A stretch of 64,000 nt of DNA, from positions 949,477-1,013,476 of the forward strand of contig VZRG01000030.1 in NCBI GenBank assembly GCA_013397435.1. The letters run 5' to 3'. Origin of the DNA: Erythrocercus mccallii (lineage: Eukaryota > Chordata > Aves > Passeriformes > Dicruridae). Below, in pieces: positions 61,593 through 64,000 of the stretch (position 1 is the first letter of the stretch; each line of letters begins with the position of its first letter). Made by a program: the position numbers and the translations under genes. The notes beneath the pieces are model-generated. The model was not told the origin of the DNA and did not search any database. It worked only from the letters and a program-made list of their open reading frames with translations.

Positions 61593-61598
61593 CACCCT
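61593..61598. repeat. Right target-site duplication CACCCT
   Basis: Exact copy of 60956-60961, directly after the LTR's terminal CA. Confidence 0.92.
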
Positions 61599-64000
61599 CA
61601 GTGATGAACCAGTGATTCTATAAAAATAAAGATACCAGAAAACACATCAATCTGTGTCCTGTATGCTTATGGGAGTTAAAGTCTTCTAATGTTAACAGAT
61701 TGTGCAGCATCTCTATTTTTAATATTTCTAACACATTCACATCCACAAACTGATGTCCCTGAGAAGCAGGGGAGCAATGTCATTTTCCCTCCCCCCTTCA
61801 GCTGTGTTCTCCCCTGAGCCATGAGGGTTTCTTCCTCACACAAATGGGAAGACTCACACAAATTATAGGAATCTCAAGAAGCACATTATTTCTTGGGATT
61901 TGACTGGAAATGAAGGTTTCAAACCCTTGTAAGAATACGTATACACTCTTCACACTTCCTTTTCCCAAAGCTCATAATACAGCAGAGAATTAACTCATCT
62001 GAGTTCATGCTTTCGGTCTTCTTAAAACAAGACACTATGAAGACATGGTATGTCCCTGATATGGCCCTGCTGCTCCTCTCCTCTTAACTATGATTAGTTG
62101 TTTTCTTCTTACCTCAGTTTCTGGGAATAGGATAAATCCTCATCTAACTGAATAGGAAATGAGACTGTGAAACAGTGCACAGTGAAAAAATAACTTCCGC
62201 CTGGATCTGGGACCACAGAGAGAGCATCAAGAGCAAAGCCTAACAATAGACAAACTAAAGGAAAATGGGTCATTTAACTAAAGGCTGTTGTTTGATATAA
62301 GCACCATTACAACTCCCCAGCCTCTGAGGTGTCAGCTAGAGGTTGGTAGCACATTACACACAATGCCATATTTCATTGTGTTCACCTTTAGTGAACAGTT
62401 AGCAATATGATGTTCTTGTGCACTTCTGGCATGACTTTAGCCCTTCCCAAACTTGGCACCATCTGTTCTTCACTGAGGATTTTTTCCTCTGTAGGAAACT
62501 TAAACTTGCCTCTAAGATCTTGCTGATTGATGAAGCTACAAGAACGTCATGATACACACTTTCTGAATTAACATCTCTGCTCTTCCTTACCTTAAGAATC
62601 TTATCAAAAAGGGATTTATGGCACACAGTTCTCCCTTGCTCCTATTACATGCTTTTCATTATTATATAATGCTACTGTTCTGCTATAAACATCTTTTTGA
62701 TTGTGCAGAAGCTTTACTACAAAAGTTCTATTAAAGACAGTGAGATAACTTTTGTATAACCTTAGCAGAGCTTCCTCCTTCAAAGGTTTTTTTTTTAATT
62801 AATATTGTATATATGCTTCAACCTGACCTATAATCCTTCCTGTATAAAGATTCTGTCTTCGTTCCACAAGTGCAAACTTCCAGTAATCTGTAATAACAAT
62901 GAGCATTTGCAGTTGCATACATAATGCATTTTTATTTTAAATGCAACGGCAAAGCCAGCTGTAGAAAACTCATTCTATTTAACCTGTGTTATTAATGACA
63001 CAACGCAGAAGAGACAGTCCAGTGGCACCATTAAAGCCTTCATTAATGGCACCGGTAAATTTAAGAAGGTGACTTTTTCCATAAAAACTATACTGTAGTA
63101 ACGAATTAAAAAATTAAGGATAATTTGATGTTCCACTGTGTTTTTCCTAGTCACTGTAATTGTGTTAGGATTGTACAAAACTATCAAGCTGTCACTATAT
63201 ATATATATATCTGATCTGATATAAGACCTGATCTTTTTCTAAATTATGTCTAAATCAGCAGAGCTTACATGTCTCTGTAGCTGTGTCCTTATGCCAAGAA
63301 GATAGGAAAGGTTCTATATAGACTGAGAAACTCACAGGTCAGCAAATTGTTTTTTACACCTTGCCTGTGTGCTCTGCTAGTCCCAAAAATTTCAGTCTCA
63401 TATTTACATCTAACCAGACACATATGTGTTATGCCAAGCTGCTCAGTTGTAAGCCCCTTCCTGAACTCTTTGAAGCAAAAATACTGTGCACAAACCTTCT
63501 GTTCCCTCAAAGAAAAGAAACTCTTTTTGAAGAGGAAACATAGCAAACAGAACAAACCCTTGTCGGCCCTGAGGTCAGGTCACCTCAGTGAGTATCTGTA
63601 AAGACTAGAGACTGTTTCTGTTCCTTCTTTCCCAGAGCAGCCACCTTCTAAGGAAAAGTCCCAACAAAGCAACAGCTTTGTGACAATTGCACACATCCCA
63701 ACAGGAACATCAATTATTTTCAACACCATTTTTTAAAACACATGCCATGGGAGGAGGCAAAGTGTATGTGTATTACTCCAAAAGATAACATTTCTTTTAG
63801 TGTTAAGGAAGCTGTGCCAATCAGCTCCGTGGAGAGTACTTAGTGTATCAAGTAGCAGATTAATTGTCAGTTGCACCACACAATTTACTTTTAGTGAATG
63901 CATCAGAATGTAACTGCATGAATGCATATTGACAAATGACTGGTTCTTTGTAGTCCTGCTGAATAGCAAAGGCTGTCATAACAAATTGCTGCTGTTCAGG
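61599..64000. other. Unique AT-rich noncoding stretch
   Basis: No gene is recognised. There is a short (TA)n run at 63196-63210. Opposed open frames of 84-88 codons at 63289-63601 overlap on both strands, a pattern typical of chance. The segment at 62960-63080 has words such as CATTAATGGCACC and ATTAAAGCC without simple-sequence character and might be conserved noncoding DNA; this is a guess. Confidence 0.5.
63196..63210. repeat. Short (TA)n microsatellite
   Basis: Fifteen bases of uninterrupted TA dinucleotides, followed by the short duplication CTGATCTGATATAAG. Confidence 0.85.

Noticed and set aside
1..64000. tRNA, rRNA, snRNA or bacterial/viral replication features
   Set aside because: I found no tRNA B-box with matching arms, no rRNA core segments, no snRNA starts and no operon-like gene layout on reading both strands by eye. 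A covariance-model search (Infernal, tRNAscan-SE) would be needed to exclude decayed copies.

Overview
The window looks like vertebrate nuclear DNA from a bird, most probably a songbird. It is AT-rich, and no gene of known function is recognisable on either strand. The bird assignment rests on repeats. There are at least seven fragments of CR1 LINE retrotransposons, the dominant avian interspersed repeat, several ending in the diagnostic tail (ATTCTATGATTCTAT or a decayed form). There are also three solo LTRs of endogenous retroviruses resembling songbird ERVL and ERVK families, plus one LTR fragment. Family names come from memory of consensus features, not from a database search.

Layout. 1-8 kb is mostly unique AT-rich sequence with an ancient CR1 3' end (about 2526-2688) and a younger CR1 3' end (about 7953-8323). 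8.3-21.8 kb is unique sequence with simple repeats and a few strong inverted repeats. A 640-bp ERVL-like solo LTR sits at 21824-22463 (+), flanked by the 5-bp duplication TACAA. An ERVK-like solo LTR sits at about 24050-24562 (-), flanked by a 7-8 bp duplication. A minus-strand CR1 lies at 28975-29355. A nested CR1 complex fills about 31050-33416: one CR1 copy is split by a second, and both keep recognisable ORF2 remnants. An LTR fragment lies at about 35118-35347. Internally deleted CR1 copies lie at about 37335-37902 and 46671-47094. A 631-bp ERVK-like solo LTR lies at 60962-61592 (-), flanked by a perfect 6-bp duplication, CACCCT. The rest is unique noncoding sequence.

The open frames are short and lack recognisable domains. 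The one exception in length is an open stretch of about 216 codons at 47690-48340 (+). It matches no family I know and is reported as a candidate only. I see no rRNA or tRNA gene, no CRISPR, and no bacterial feature. The window is best read as intergenic DNA or the inside of a large intron. No metabolic or regulatory system can be assembled from it, and I did not find a new system.
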